From positions 124,001-188,000 of the forward strand of contig NZ_CABVHK010000011.1 in assembly GCF_902497785.1 (NCBI RefSeq): a stretch of 64,000 bases of DNA. Reading direction: 5' to 3'. Shown piece by piece: positions 53,149-62,469 of this stretch. Below the pieces are notes generated by a model, which saw only the letters and a program-made list of their open reading frames with translations, was not told the origin of the DNA and did no database searches. The stretch's first letter is position 1. Every line of letters starts with the position of its first letter. The translations under genes and the position numbers were made by a program. The stretch is from Pseudomonas fluorescens. GTDB taxonomy: Bacteria; Pseudomonadota; Gammaproteobacteria; Pseudomonadales; Pseudomonadaceae.

Positions 53149-54129
53149 ATGTTCGATCAACACTCTTCGCTCCGTCATCATTGCCTTCTGAGTTCCGGCG
53201 GGTTTGGCGAGGTCAAGGATCGGGTCAGTCATTACCTGTGGCCTCACCAGATGAAAATGCACCAGGGCGGCGCCCTGCAATCGCAGCTGTACGGCGTGTT
53301 TTTCGGCAGCTCGGCGTTGTTCGATTTGCACTACGGTGCACCGGTGGAAATCGACGCCGGCGATATCAGTGACTACTACCTGATTCGGGTCACCCTGGAA
53401 GGCAGCGGCATGGTCAGCCTGGGCAAACAGAACGCGATTATGCGCAAGGGCGGGCTGACCATTTCTTCGCCTTCGCAGCGCAGTTTTATCCGTATCGACA
53501 AGGACTGCCGCAACCTGATTTTGCGCGTCGATCGCCAAGCCCTCGAGCGTCAGCTGCAAGTCTTGCTCAACCGGCGTTTGCGTCAGCCGCTGGTGTTCGA
53601 CATTCAGGTCGACGCCGAGCATCAGGGCATGGCGATGGTACGCACCACCCTGGATTACATCTGCCAGCTCTATGGCGATGCCAGCCAGTCGTTGCTGACC
53701 TCGACCATGGGCGGGAGCCTGTCGGACTATTTGCTGTCGGTGCTGCTGACCCAGTTGCCGCACAATTATTCGGTTGATCTGCTGCAAGACCAGCGCCAAC
53801 CCATGCCTCACCACGTCAAGAAGGCCCGTGACTACATCGAGCAGCACCTGGGCGAACCGATTGCGCTGGCGAGCCTGGCGCAGTTCTGCGACGTGTCGAT
53901 CCGCACCTTGCAAAATGGCTTCACGCGGTTTCTCCAGCAAACCCCCAGCGACTACGTCCGCACTCGTCGGCTGGCCCTGGTTCACGTAGCCCTGCAGCAG
54001 GCCGGACCGGCCGACAGCGTGACGGATATCTTGTTGCGTCACGGGGTCGCCAGCTTCGGCCATTTCGCCATGCAGTACCGCAAGCAGTACGGCTGCCTGC
54101 CTTCCGAGACCCTGCGCCGTCAGGCCTGA
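53149..54129 (+). CDS. AraC-family transcriptional regulator
   Basis: The ATG at 53149 has GGAGG upstream and gives 326 residues. The N-terminal part is of the AraC_binding_2 type ('LQSQLYGVFFGSSALFDLHYGAPVEIDAGDISDYYLIRVTLEGSG'), and the C-terminus has the double helix-turn-helix 'PIALASLAQFCDVSIRTLQNGFTRFLQQTPSDYVRTRRLALVHVAL'. It lies between a divergent MFS gene and a convergent chemoreceptor operon and could regulate either. Confidence 0.88.
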   Translation: MFDQHSSLRHHCLLSSGGFGEVKDRVSHYLWPHQMKMHQGGALQSQLYGVFFGSSALFDLHYGAPVEIDAGDISDYYLIRVTLEGSGMVSLGKQNAIMRKGGLTISSPSQRSFIRIDKDCRNLILRVDRQALERQLQVLLNRRLRQPLVFDIQVDAEHQGMAMVRTTLDYICQLYGDASQSLLTSTMGGSLSDYLLSVLLTQLPHNYSVDLLQDQRQPMPHHVKKARDYIEQHLGEPIALASLAQFCDVSIRTLQNGFTRFLQQTPSDYVRTRRLALVHVALQQAGPADSVTDILLRHGVASFGHFAMQYRKQYGCLPSETLRRQA

Positions 54130-54147
54130 TGCATGAGAATGAATGGC

Positions 54148-55719
54148 TCAGCCCTGTAGAAAACGCTGGGCCAGATCGAGTTGGGAGTTGGCCAGTTGAT
54201 GCAGCTCCTCGCCGATCTGGGTACTGCGTCGGGACTGGTCGCTGCTGGTTTGCGCCAGGTTTACGATCTGGGAAATCTGCCCATTGATCTCTTGGGCGAC
54301 TTGACCTTGCTGTTCAATGGCCGAAGCCATTTGCAAACTCATGCCGGAGATCTGTCCGACTTCCTCGCAGATGCGCCGCAAGGCGGTTTGGACCTGCGAT
54401 ACGTCTTCGCGTGATTCCCGAGCGGCCGATTCGCCGCGTTGCGCGGTGGCGAGCGCCTGGGCACTGCCGTCACGCAACTGCTCGATGGAGCGCTGGATTT
54501 GCTCAGTGGATTCCCGGGTGCGGGTCGCGAGGCTGCGTACCTCATCGGCGACCACCGCGAAACCACGTCCGGTCTCGCCGGCGCGGGCGGCTTCGATGGC
54601 CGCGTTGAGTGCCAGCAAATTGGTCTGTTCGGCGATGCTGCGAATCACATGCGCGACACCGCTGATTGATTCGATCGATTCCGCGAGGCGGCTGACGGCC
54701 TGGCCAATTTCCTCGACCGAGGTGCACAGCCCGGTCATCGACAGTTGGCTTTGCCCGGACATCCGGTCACCCTCGCGAGCCAGGCGGTCGACGGCTTGGG
54801 TGGCCTCAGCCGCGTGTTGCAGGTTTCGCGACAGCTCCTGGATCGTGGCACTCATTTGATGGACGGCCGCGGCGGACTGCTCGGCTTCTTCAAGTTGCCG
54901 TTGCAGGTGTCCGGATTGGGTCTGCACCAGTGTCGACGATTCTTGCGCGCGTTGACGCACGGTCTCGCCGTTGATCCGGATACGCGCCATGACGGTGCGC
55001 ATCCGCGTGTTCTGGCTGTTGAGGGCCATGTCAAACCGGCTGGCGACGCTGGCGCTGCCTGCCTGGAGCGGGGCCAGCAACGCGTCGCTGTAGACCTGTT
55101 CGTGCCGGGCCATGATCCGGCGCACGTCCGCCTGTTGTCTGGCTCGCCATTGCCAGCTCGCGGCGAGTACTCCGGCGAGCACCAGCAGGCCCGGTGCCAA
55201 GCCGATCTGTCCGACGACCATCGCGCCCGTGACACCCAGCCCCAGCAGCCAGGCGATGCCCTGAGTGCTGGCATGCTCCTGCACGCGCCGGGCGAAAGTC
55301 AGCGGGCCGTGGCCGTTATTCAAGCGTCGATAGAGTTTTTCCGCTCTCAGGCTTTGGGCGGCGTCCATCGGGTGATACGCCGTACCCAGCGCATTCAGCT
55401 GGCCGTCCTCAAACAGTGGCACCACATAGAGATTGCACCAGAAACTCGTGCCCTGTTTATTGCGTCCCATCATGGGCGCTGTCCACGGCACACCGCTGCG
55501 CAAGGTCTCCCACATACGATCAATGACTCGCTTGGGCATCAGCGGATGATTGATCAGTTCGTGCGGCTGGTTGAGCAGCTCCTCTCGGGCGAAACCGCAG
55601 AGCGCCACATAGGCATCGTTGCAAGCCATCAGATGGCCGCGAGTATCCAGGCGCGAGATCGGTATTTCTGGCTGCGCCGCAACAATGACCGGCGGCGTGT
55701 ATTCCTTTGACTTAGCCAC
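54148..55719 (-). CDS. PAS-domain methyl-accepting chemotaxis protein (Aer-like)
   Basis: The 523-residue protein has an N-terminal PAS domain ('[37 protein letters not shown]'), a short membrane hairpin ('[36 protein letters not shown]', about residues 153-190) and a C-terminal signalling domain with the hairpin tip '[38 protein letters not shown]'. The layout is that of Aer, which senses energy state or a bound cofactor. It is the last gene of the operon that begins with the liv-type transporter. Confidence 0.9.
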   Translation of the reverse strand: MAKSKEYTPPVIVAAQPEIPISRLDTRGHLMACNDAYVALCGFAREELLNQPHELINHPLMPKRVIDRMWETLRSGVPWTAPMMGRNKQGTSFWCNLYVVPLFEDGQLNALGTAYHPMDAAQSLRAEKLYRRLNNGHGPLTFARRVQEHASTQGIAWLLGLGVTGAMVVGQIGLAPGLLVLAGVLAASWQWRARQQADVRRIMARHEQVYSDALLAPLQAGSASVASRFDMALNSQNTRMRTVMARIRINGETVRQRAQESSTLVQTQSGHLQRQLEEAEQSAAAVHQMSATIQELSRNLQHAAEATQAVDRLAREGDRMSGQSQLSMTGLCTSVEEIGQAVSRLAESIESISGVAHVIRSIAEQTNLLALNAAIEAARAGETGRGFAVVADEVRSLATRTRESTEQIQRSIEQLRDGSAQALATAQRGESAARESREDVSQVQTALRRICEEVGQISGMSLQMASAIEQQGQVAQEINGQISQIVNLAQTSSDQSRRSTQIGEELHQLANSQLDLAQRFLQG

Positions 55720-55734
55720 TGAATGCTCCCGCGA

Positions 55735-56499
55735 TTACCAGCACTGGCCGCGTTCGGCGCGCATTTTGCGAACCATCGCGTCGAAAAATTTCACAGCGAA
55801 GCCGCTGTCCCGAATAAGCATGGCCGTAAGTTCGGCACACTTCTGGCTGATCGCTTCAGGCAGCGGATTGTCCTCACCGCCCAGAGCGCCGGCCTGGCAC
55901 TGGATTTCGGCGGCGCGCTGCACCGTCCACAGCAGGAAGAACGCCTTGGCAATGCTGCTTTCGCCAACGGCAATGCCGTGGTTGCGCAGCACCAGGATGT
56001 GCTTGTCGCCAAGGCTGTCGATCATCCGCGCTTTTTCGTCATCGAACAGCGTGATGCCTTCGAAGGTGTGGTAGCCGATCCGTCCGTAGAGTTGTGCGCC
56101 GTAGAAGTCGTTGTGGGCAAAACCGGCCTTCTTCATGACGATGGCCGAAATCGGTGTGGTGTGCGTATGGATCAGGCACTGAATGTCCGAACGCGCACCG
56201 TGCACCGCGCTGTGCAGGGCGAAACCGGCGGGGTTGCCGTCGTAGGGTGAGTCCTCGAGCTTCTTGCCGTGCAGGTCGACCTTGAGCAGGTTCTGCGGCG
56301 ACACTTCGGTGTAATTGAGGCCGAACGGGTTGACCAGATAATGGTGTGCCGGGCCGGGAAGGCGTGCGGAAATATGGTTGAAGATCGTCTCGGTCCAGCC
56401 GAAGAAATCCACCAGGTGGTAGCAGTGCGCAAGTTGCACGCGCAGTGCCCATTCTTCGTCGCTGTACGCGTGCGGTTTTGCCATTGGGGTGTGGTCCAT
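55735..56499 (-). CDS. Class II aldolase/adducin family protein
   Basis: The 254-residue protein has the zinc-binding and catalytic blocks of the family: 'NHISARLPGPAHHYLVNPFG', 'LIHTHTTPISAIV' and 'VLRNHGIAVGES'. Family members include fuculose-phosphate aldolase and non-aldolase decarboxylases or dehydratases; the short C-terminus leaves the reaction open. It is 23 bases after the reductase-like gene and 15 before the chemoreceptor gene, in one operon. Confidence 0.85.
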   Translation of the reverse strand: MDHTPMAKPHAYSDEEWALRVQLAHCYHLVDFFGWTETIFNHISARLPGPAHHYLVNPFGLNYTEVSPQNLLKVDLHGKKLEDSPYDGNPAGFALHSAVHGARSDIQCLIHTHTTPISAIVMKKAGFAHNDFYGAQLYGRIGYHTFEGITLFDDEKARMIDSLGDKHILVLRNHGIAVGESSIAKAFFLLWTVQRAAEIQCQAGALGGEDNPLPEAISQKCAELTAMLIRDSGFAVKFFDAMVRKMRAERGQCW

Positions 56500-56522
56500 G
56501 TCTGAGTCCTTGTCGTAGTGAT

Positions 56523-57509
56523 TCAGTGACGGGCCTGTTCGCCGCGAAAGCGTGCCAGGGCAATCAGGTGTCGAGTAACGGGCATCGGGATCGCCATGCC
56601 GTCGGCCAACTCCAGCACCGCGTCGCCGATGGCGGCCAACTCCAGAGGGCGGCCTTTTTCATAGTCCTGCAGCATCGAGGTGCGCACGGCGCCCATGCCG
56701 GCGCCGAGTTCAAGAAAGGTCCGCGGATCGATGCTCACGCGCGCGCCGTACGCGGCGGCGGTCAGCAAGGCTTCGTGCAGGCAACTGCTGACCAGGTCGC
56801 GTAACTCCGGCAGGCTGTAAAGCTGATCAAGCGTCGCGCCGGTAATCACCGAGAGCGGGTTGGACGTGAGGTTGGCGATGATCTTGGTCCACAGATTGTC
56901 GCGGATGCGGTCAGTGGCGCGTGCTTCGATGCCGACACTTTCGATCAGTGCGCGCACGCGCTCCAGGCGAGGGCTGAGGCAGTTGTCGGGCTCACCGAAA
57001 ATCATCAGGTGCGGGGTGTTCGATTCAGCCACTGCGTTGGCCGGGCAGTGTGCGGTGATGAACACCACGCAGCCGATCACATGGCGCAGGTCCAGGGCTT
57101 GGCTGAGCGTCGACTGCGGATCAACCGCGTTCACCCGTTGCCCGTCGTAGCGTCCGCCTTCACCGTGGAAATACCACCACGGCACGCCGTTGATTACCGG
57201 GATCACCACCGTCTCGGCGCCGATCATCGGTTGCAGTTGCGGTAGCAGGCTGGCCAAGGCTTGCGCCTTGGTGCAGAGAAAAATCAGGTCTTGCTCGCCA
57301 AGGCTGGCCGCGTCGTCGCTGGCCTCGACTCGCACGTGATGATCACCGTCCAGATCGGACAAGTGGATGCCGTCACGGCGGATGGCGGTCAGGGTTTCAC
57401 CTCGGGCCAGTACGTTGACCGTATGGCCGTTGCCTGCAAGACGGGCTGCCAGGGTGCAGCCGATGGCACCGGCGCCGGCGATGCCGATGCGCAAGGGGAA
57501 AGCGTTCAT
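56523..57509 (-). CDS. 2-dehydropantoate 2-reductase family protein
   Basis: The 328-residue protein has the Rossmann start 'LRIGIAGAGAIGCTLAARLAGNG', 'DLIFLCTKAQALASLLPQL' and the ApbA C-terminal block 'NLWTKIIANLTSNPLSVITGATLDQL'. It reduces a 2-keto acid with NADPH. Its position between transporter and aldolase-like genes suggests a catabolic substrate rather than ketopantoate. It is only distantly similar to the paralog at 8049-8969. Confidence 0.85.
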   Translation of the reverse strand: MNAFPLRIGIAGAGAIGCTLAARLAGNGHTVNVLARGETLTAIRRDGIHLSDLDGDHHVRVEASDDAASLGEQDLIFLCTKAQALASLLPQLQPMIGAETVVIPVINGVPWWYFHGEGGRYDGQRVNAVDPQSTLSQALDLRHVIGCVVFITAHCPANAVAESNTPHLMIFGEPDNCLSPRLERVRALIESVGIEARATDRIRDNLWTKIIANLTSNPLSVITGATLDQLYSLPELRDLVSSCLHEALLTAAAYGARVSIDPRTFLELGAGMGAVRTSMLQDYEKGRPLELAAIGDAVLELADGMAIPMPVTRHLIALARFRGEQARH

Positions 57510-57582
57510 CGTGTCTCCGGATGATCAGAAAGGTCTGGGAAAACCGGCCCCGACGCTTTCGAGCGCCGGGGCAGGGCGGCGG

Positions 57583-58377
57583 TCAGTTGGCGAGCATTTC
57601 CTGATGCTTGCTGGCCAGGCCGAGATAGGCTTCGATCACGCGTGGGTCGTCAGCCAGTTGTTGCGCCGGGCCCTGCATGGCGATCTGGCCGGTTTCCAGC
57701 ACATAGGCGTAATCGGCCACCCGCAGGGCGGCACGCGCGTTCTGTTCGACCAGCAGAATCGATACCCCTTGCTCACGCAGCGCGGTGATGATGCGGAAGA
57801 TCTCCCGGGTAATCAGCGGCGCCAGGCCCAGGCTTGGCTCGTCGAGCATCAGCAGCTTGGGCTTGGCCATCAGCGCCCGGCCCACGGCGAGCATCTGTCG
57901 TTCACCGCCGGACAACGTGGCCGCCAGTTGCTCGCGGCGTTCCCACAGGCGCGGGAACAGTTCGTAGATTTCGCCCAGCGTCTCGCTATAACGACGGTCG
58001 CCCCGGCGATGGCGTTGAAAAGCGCCGAGCAGCAAGTTGTCAGCGACGCTCATGCTGGTAAACAATTCGCGTTTTTCCGGCACCAGGCCAAGACCCCGCG
58101 AGACCATTACTTCGACCTCAGGCAAGGTTTCCAGGCTGCCGTCGAAATGCACCTGACCCCGGGAGCCAAGCACGCCCATGATGGCCGAAAGCAGGGTGGT
58201 CTTGCCGGCGCCGTTGGGGCCGATCACTGTCACGATCTGGCCCTTGCCGACGGTCAGGCTGGCGTCGCTCAACGCTTCGACCTTGCCGTAGGCCACGCTC
58301 AGGCCCTTGATCTCCAGCACGGCGTCGTCAACCTGGTTGCGCGGTGCGAGGTGCGGTTCCACTTGCATGTTCATCAT
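57583..58377 (-). CDS. livF: Branched-chain-type ABC transporter, ATP-binding protein LivF
   Basis: The 264-residue ATPase has Walker A 'GPNGAGKTT', the signature 'LSGGERQMLAVGRALM', Walker B 'LLMLDEPSLGLAP' and the LivF-type end 'IEAYLGLASKHQE'. Its ATG overlaps the stop of the LivM-LivG gene. It is one of two ATPase domains of a HAAT-family importer. Confidence 0.92.
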   Translation of the reverse strand: MMNMQVEPHLAPRNQVDDAVLEIKGLSVAYGKVEALSDASLTVGKGQIVTVIGPNGAGKTTLLSAIMGVLGSRGQVHFDGSLETLPEVEVMVSRGLGLVPEKRELFTSMSVADNLLLGAFQRHRRGDRRYSETLGEIYELFPRLWERREQLAATLSGGERQMLAVGRALMAKPKLLMLDEPSLGLAPLITREIFRIITALREQGVSILLVEQNARAALRVADYAYVLETGQIAMQGPAQQLADDPRVIEAYLGLASKHQEMLAN

Positions 58378-60176
58378 TCAACTCCTCCCAGATAGGCTTC
58401 CAGCACGGCCGGATCCTTCTGTACGTCTTCGGGCAGGCCCTGGGCAATCCGCTGACCGAACTCCATGACCACCACGCGATCGACCAGGCCCATGACAAAG
58501 TCCATGTCGTGCTCGACCAGCAGAATCGCCATGCCTTCGCTGCGCAGGCGGCTGAGCAGGATGCCAAGGGCTTCCTTTTCTTTCAGGCGCAGACCGGCGG
58601 CGGGTTCGTCGAGCAACAGCAGGCACGGATCGGCGCACAAGGCGCGGGCGATTTCCAGAATCCGCTGTTGGCCGAGTGCCAGGCTCCCGGCCTCTTCATA
58701 CAAATAGTCGCCCAGGCCTACACGCTCCAGCTGACGCCTCGCCTCGCCGAGCAGCTCGGCTTCCTCGCGACGATCCAGGTGCAAGGCCGCCGACAGCACG
58801 CCTTGCTGGCCACGCAAATGCGCGCCAATGGCGACGTTCTCCAGCACACTCATGTTGCCCAGCAGTTTCACGTGCTGAAAGGTGCGGCTCATGCCCATGC
58901 GCGCCACTTGCCGCGAGTTCAAGCCGTTGATCTTCTGACCCATAAACAGCACATCGCCGCTGCTCGGTGTATCGACGCCGGAGAGTTGGTTGAACATAGT
59001 GCTTTTGCCGGCACCGTTGGGGCCGATCAGCGCGAGGATTTCACCTGAGCGGATTTCCAGGCTCATGTCGTTGTTGGCCACCAGTCCGCCGAAGCGCTTG
59101 GTCACATTGCGCGCTTCCAGGATCAGTTCGCCATGTCTGGGCAGTTGCCGGCGGGGCAGGGGCGCAGCCTTGGCGTCGACATTGCGAACCTTGGCGCGAA
59201 CCCTGAAGCGAGCCGGTATCAGGCGCGTCAGTAGAGGCCACAGACCACCCGGTGCACGCTGCATAAGCACCACGATCAGGATGCCGAATACGATGATTTC
59301 GTAGTTGCCAGTGTTGCCCAACAGGTGCGGCAACCAGTCCTGCAACCATTGCTTGAGCATGGTCAGGATGCCTGCGCCGAGGAGGGCGCCCCACACGCTG
59401 CCGACACCACCGATCAGTGCCATGAACAGGTAATCAATACCCATGTTCAAGCCGAACGGCGTCGGGTTGACGAAGCGTTGGGTGTGCGCATAGAGCCAGC
59501 CGGAAATGGCCGCGAACACCGCAGAGATGACGAAGATCACCATCTTCGAGCGGAAGGTGTTGACCCCCATCGACTCGGCCATTGCCTGGCCTCCCTTGAG
59601 TGCGCGAATGGCGCGGCCTTCGCGAGAATTCAGGAGGTTCTGCGTGATGACGATTGCCAGCAACAGCAGGGCCCAGATCAGGTAGAAAATATTCTCACCC
59701 TTGTCCAGCTTCAGGCCGAACAAGGAAATCGATGGCAAGCCGCCGACACCGGTATGGCCACCCAGGGATTCCAGGGTGCCGAACAGGTAATACAGCGAAA
59801 GGCCCCAGGCAATCGTTCCAAGCGGCAGGTAATGCCCCGACAACTTGAGTGTCAGGGCGCCGAGAATCAGTGCCACTGAGGCGGTGAGCACCACGCCCAC
59901 CAGCAGCGTCAGCCACGGTGACGCCCCGGCCCAGGCCAGCCATGCCGGCAGTTGTTCAGTGGTGGTCAGGTAGGCTGAGGTGTAGGCGCCCAGCCCGACG
60001 AACGCGGCCTGACCGAAACTGGTCATGCCGCCGACACCCGTGAGCAGCACCAACCCCAATACGACCATGGCGTACATGCCGATGTAATTGAGCAGGGTGA
60101 CGTAGTACGGCGGCAACAGCAGCGGCGCGACGCCCACCACCAGCAACAGGGCAAGCAACAGATAGCGCGAATTCAT
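58374..60176 (-). CDS. LivM-LivG fusion: permease plus ATP-binding domain
   Basis: The ATG at 60176 overlaps the livH stop and gives 600 residues. Residues 1-325 form a LivM permease ('GMYAMVVLGLVLLTGVGGMTSFGQAAFVGLGAYTSAYL'). After a basic linker ('RRQLPRHGEL') comes a LivG ATPase with Walker A 'GPNGAGKSTMFNQLSGV', the signature 'LALGQQRILEIARAL', Walker B 'LLLDEPAAGL' and the end 'VLEAYLGG'. Fusion of these subunits in one chain is a known but less common arrangement. No frameshift is needed. Confidence 0.93.
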   Translation of the reverse strand: MNSRYLLLALLLVVGVAPLLLPPYYVTLLNYIGMYAMVVLGLVLLTGVGGMTSFGQAAFVGLGAYTSAYLTTTEQLPAWLAWAGASPWLTLLVGVVLTASVALILGALTLKLSGHYLPLGTIAWGLSLYYLFGTLESLGGHTGVGGLPSISLFGLKLDKGENIFYLIWALLLLAIVITQNLLNSREGRAIRALKGGQAMAESMGVNTFRSKMVIFVISAVFAAISGWLYAHTQRFVNPTPFGLNMGIDYLFMALIGGVGSVWGALLGAGILTMLKQWLQDWLPHLLGNTGNYEIIVFGILIVVLMQRAPGGLWPLLTRLIPARFRVRAKVRNVDAKAAPLPRRQLPRHGELILEARNVTKRFGGLVANNDMSLEIRSGEILALIGPNGAGKSTMFNQLSGVDTPSSGDVLFMGQKINGLNSRQVARMGMSRTFQHVKLLGNMSVLENVAIGAHLRGQQGVLSAALHLDRREEAELLGEARRQLERVGLGDYLYEEAGSLALGQQRILEIARALCADPCLLLLDEPAAGLRLKEKEALGILLSRLRSEGMAILLVEHDMDFVMGLVDRVVVMEFGQRIAQGLPEDVQKDPAVLEAYLGGVE

Positions 60177-61210
60177 TCTTCTTCCTCCACATGACGACTG
60201 GTGAACGAACGCCAAAGCAGGAACGGAATAATCAGCGTGAACACGATGATCTCTTTGTAGGTACTGGCCCAGAACATCGAGAATGCTTCGATCAGGCCGA
60301 CCGCCAGGGCGCCGAGCGCGGCGACTGGATAGCTCACCAGCCCGCCGATGATCGCGCCGACAAAGCCTTTGAGGCTGATGACAAAACCAGAGTCGAAATA
60401 CAGCGTGGTGATCGGGGCGATCAGTATCCCCGACAGCGTGCCGATCAGCGCCGCGAGCAGGAAGGTCGACTTGCCCGCGAGAGTCGGCGAGATCCCCATC
60501 AGCCTGGCACCCATGCGGTTAACCGCGGTGGCACGCAGGGCTTTGCCATAGAGCGTGCGCTCGAAGAACAGGTACAGCCCGACGATCAACCCCAGGGACA
60601 CGGCCAGCACCCAGAGCGTCTGGCTGTTGAAGGTGACCGGGCCCAGTTCCAGGCCGGCTTCGGAGAACGGTTGCGTGCGTGCGCCTTCTGGGCCGAACAG
60701 CAACAGGGCGATACCGACCATGCTGACGTGCACGGCGATCGACACAATCAGCAAAACCAGTGAACTGGCCGAGGCGATCGGCTGGAACACCAGGCGGTAG
60801 ATTTGCGGCCCCAGCGGAACTACCAACGCCAGCGTCAACAACGCCTGGACCGCCATCGGCAATTCGGCCAACGGCAAGGTGTTGATCAACACCGCCAGCA
60901 GGCCTGCATAGCCCAGCTTGAAGAGAATGCGCACGGGGAACCGAAAGGCCTGGCTTGAACGTGCCGCGCCCCATACGTCGAGTGCACAGTCGATAAGCGT
61001 CAGGCCGAGCAGCAGCCAGACCAGAGCGGTCGGATGTCCACTCTGTAACGTGGCCATGGTCAAGGCGCCGTAGGTCACGAATTCACCCTGGGGAATCAGC
61101 AGGATCCGGGTCACGGTGAACACCAGGAGGATCGACAGGGCCAACAGCGCATAGATCGCGCCGTTGGTCATACCGTCCTGCCCCAGCAGCATGGCTATCT
61201 GGAAATTCAT
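60173..61210 (-). CDS. livH: Branched-chain-type ABC transporter permease LivH
   Basis: The 345-residue permease has 'DGMTNGAIYALLALSILLVFTVTRILLIPQGEFVTYGAL' at the N-terminus and 'GKALRATAVNRMGARLMGI' as the ATPase-docking loop. An internal stretch of about 50 residues ('DVWGAARSSQAFRFPVRILFKLGYAGLLAVL') makes it longer than the usual 300. It follows the binding-protein gene by 107 bases. Confidence 0.9.
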   Translation of the reverse strand: MNFQIAMLLGQDGMTNGAIYALLALSILLVFTVTRILLIPQGEFVTYGALTMATLQSGHPTALVWLLLGLTLIDCALDVWGAARSSQAFRFPVRILFKLGYAGLLAVLINTLPLAELPMAVQALLTLALVVPLGPQIYRLVFQPIASASSLVLLIVSIAVHVSMVGIALLLFGPEGARTQPFSEAGLELGPVTFNSQTLWVLAVSLGLIVGLYLFFERTLYGKALRATAVNRMGARLMGISPTLAGKSTFLLAALIGTLSGILIAPITTLYFDSGFVISLKGFVGAIIGGLVSYPVAALGALAVGLIEAFSMFWASTYKEIIVFTLIIPFLLWRSFTSRHVEEEE

Positions 61211-61317
61211 AATGAGAGCTCTTTTCTACAGATTGAATATCAGGCGCGCTTACCGGCGCGAGTCGACTCGCCGGCAAGCGGGCAGGGCGCGCAACAGGCT
61301 GTGCGCCCTGGTCTCGA

Positions 61318-62469
61318 TCAGTTGTCGTGCAACAACATCCAGTTGCCGTTTTTCACCACGATCAATTCGCGACCGCGTTCGTCGAAGCCGCTGTGGTCCT
61401 GCGGCGTCATGTTGTAAACGCCTTGGGTGCCGGCCAGTTCATGGCTTTGCTCGAGCGCATCACGCAGGGCTGCACGAAATTCGGGAGTGCCCGGTGCTGC
61501 TTTTTTGGCTGCAATCGGGATTGCCTGCTGCAACAGCAGGCCGGCATCGAAGGTGTTCCCACCGAAAGTCGCCGGCTTGCTGCCGTTGAGCTTTTCGTAA
61601 GCCGCGGTGTAGTCGCTGGCGATTTTCTTCGAAGGATGGTTGTCCGGGATTTCATCGAGTACCAGCATCAGGCTGGCCGCCAGAATGGTGCCTTCGACCT
61701 TCTTGCCGCCCAGCTTGAGGAAGTCTTGCAGCGCTGCGCCGTGGGTCTGGTAGACCTGGCCGCGATAGCCCTGATCGAACAGCGTGGTCTGCGGCATCAC
61801 CGCCGAGCTGCCAGGCGCTGCGACCAGCACCGCATCGGGGCGGGTGGCGAGAATTTTCAGGCTCTGCCCGGTGACTGAAGTGTCCTGGCGCTGGAAGCGC
61901 TCGTTGGCCACGACCTTGATGTTCTGCTGCGCGGCCAGGCCCGCCATGACCTTGGCCCAGTTCTCGCCGTAAGGGTCGCCGGTGCCGATGAAACCGAGGG
62001 TCTTCACGCCTTTTTTGGCCATGTGTTCGAACAGCGCCTTGGCGATCAAGTCATCGTTCTGCGTGGTCTTGAATACCCATTTCTTCTGCTCGGTCATCGG
62101 CAGCACCACCGCAGCGGTACCGACCGGTGCCAGCAATGGCACACCTGCCTCGGCGACGAACTGGATCACACCCATGGCGTTGGGCGAGCCGCTCGGACCG
62201 ATGATCGCATCGACATTTTCTTCGTCGATCAGCTTCTTCAGCGCCTTTACCGTAGCGGTCGGGTCGCTCGCATCATCCAGAGAAATGTATTTCACCACCT
62301 GGTCGCCGGCCTGGGTCGGCAGCAACGGTACGGTGTTTTTCTGTGGTAGCCCGACCAGTGCGATCGGTCCGGTGGAGGAGGTGATGACACCGATTTTCAC
62401 ATCCGCCTGCGCAGCGGCGGCGCAGGCGGCACTCAACAACAACGTGGACACGGCTTTTCTGAAAAGCAT
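61318..62469 (-). CDS. Branched-chain-type ABC transporter, substrate-binding protein
   Basis: The ATG at 62469 has GGAGA upstream and gives 383 residues with the signal peptide 'MLFRKAVSTLLLSAACAAAAQADV'; the frame is open upstream without a signal. 'KIGVITSSTGPIALVGLPQKNTV' and 'VDAIIGPSGSPNAMGVIQFVAEAGVPLLAP' are typical of the Peripla_BP_6 family, which binds amino acids, amides, urea or aromatic acids. The adjacent divergent amidase suggests an amide as substrate. Confidence 0.9.
   Translation of the reverse strand: MLFRKAVSTLLLSAACAAAAQADVKIGVITSSTGPIALVGLPQKNTVPLLPTQAGDQVVKYISLDDASDPTATVKALKKLIDEENVDAIIGPSGSPNAMGVIQFVAEAGVPLLAPVGTAAVVLPMTEQKKWVFKTTQNDDLIAKALFEHMAKKGVKTLGFIGTGDPYGENWAKVMAGLAAQQNIKVVANERFQRQDTSVTGQSLKILATRPDAVLVAAPGSSAVMPQTTLFDQGYRGQVYQTHGAALQDFLKLGGKKVEGTILAASLMLVLDEIPDNHPSKKIASDYTAAYEKLNGSKPATFGGNTFDAGLLLQQAIPIAAKKAAPGTPEFRAALRDALEQSHELAGTQGVYNMTPQDHSGFDERGRELIVVKNGNWMLLHDN

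Noticed and set aside
52930-54063. Open frame of 377 codons opposite the AraC gene
   Set aside because: It covers the AraC helix-turn-helix on the wrong strand and has no recognisable domain or ribosome site.
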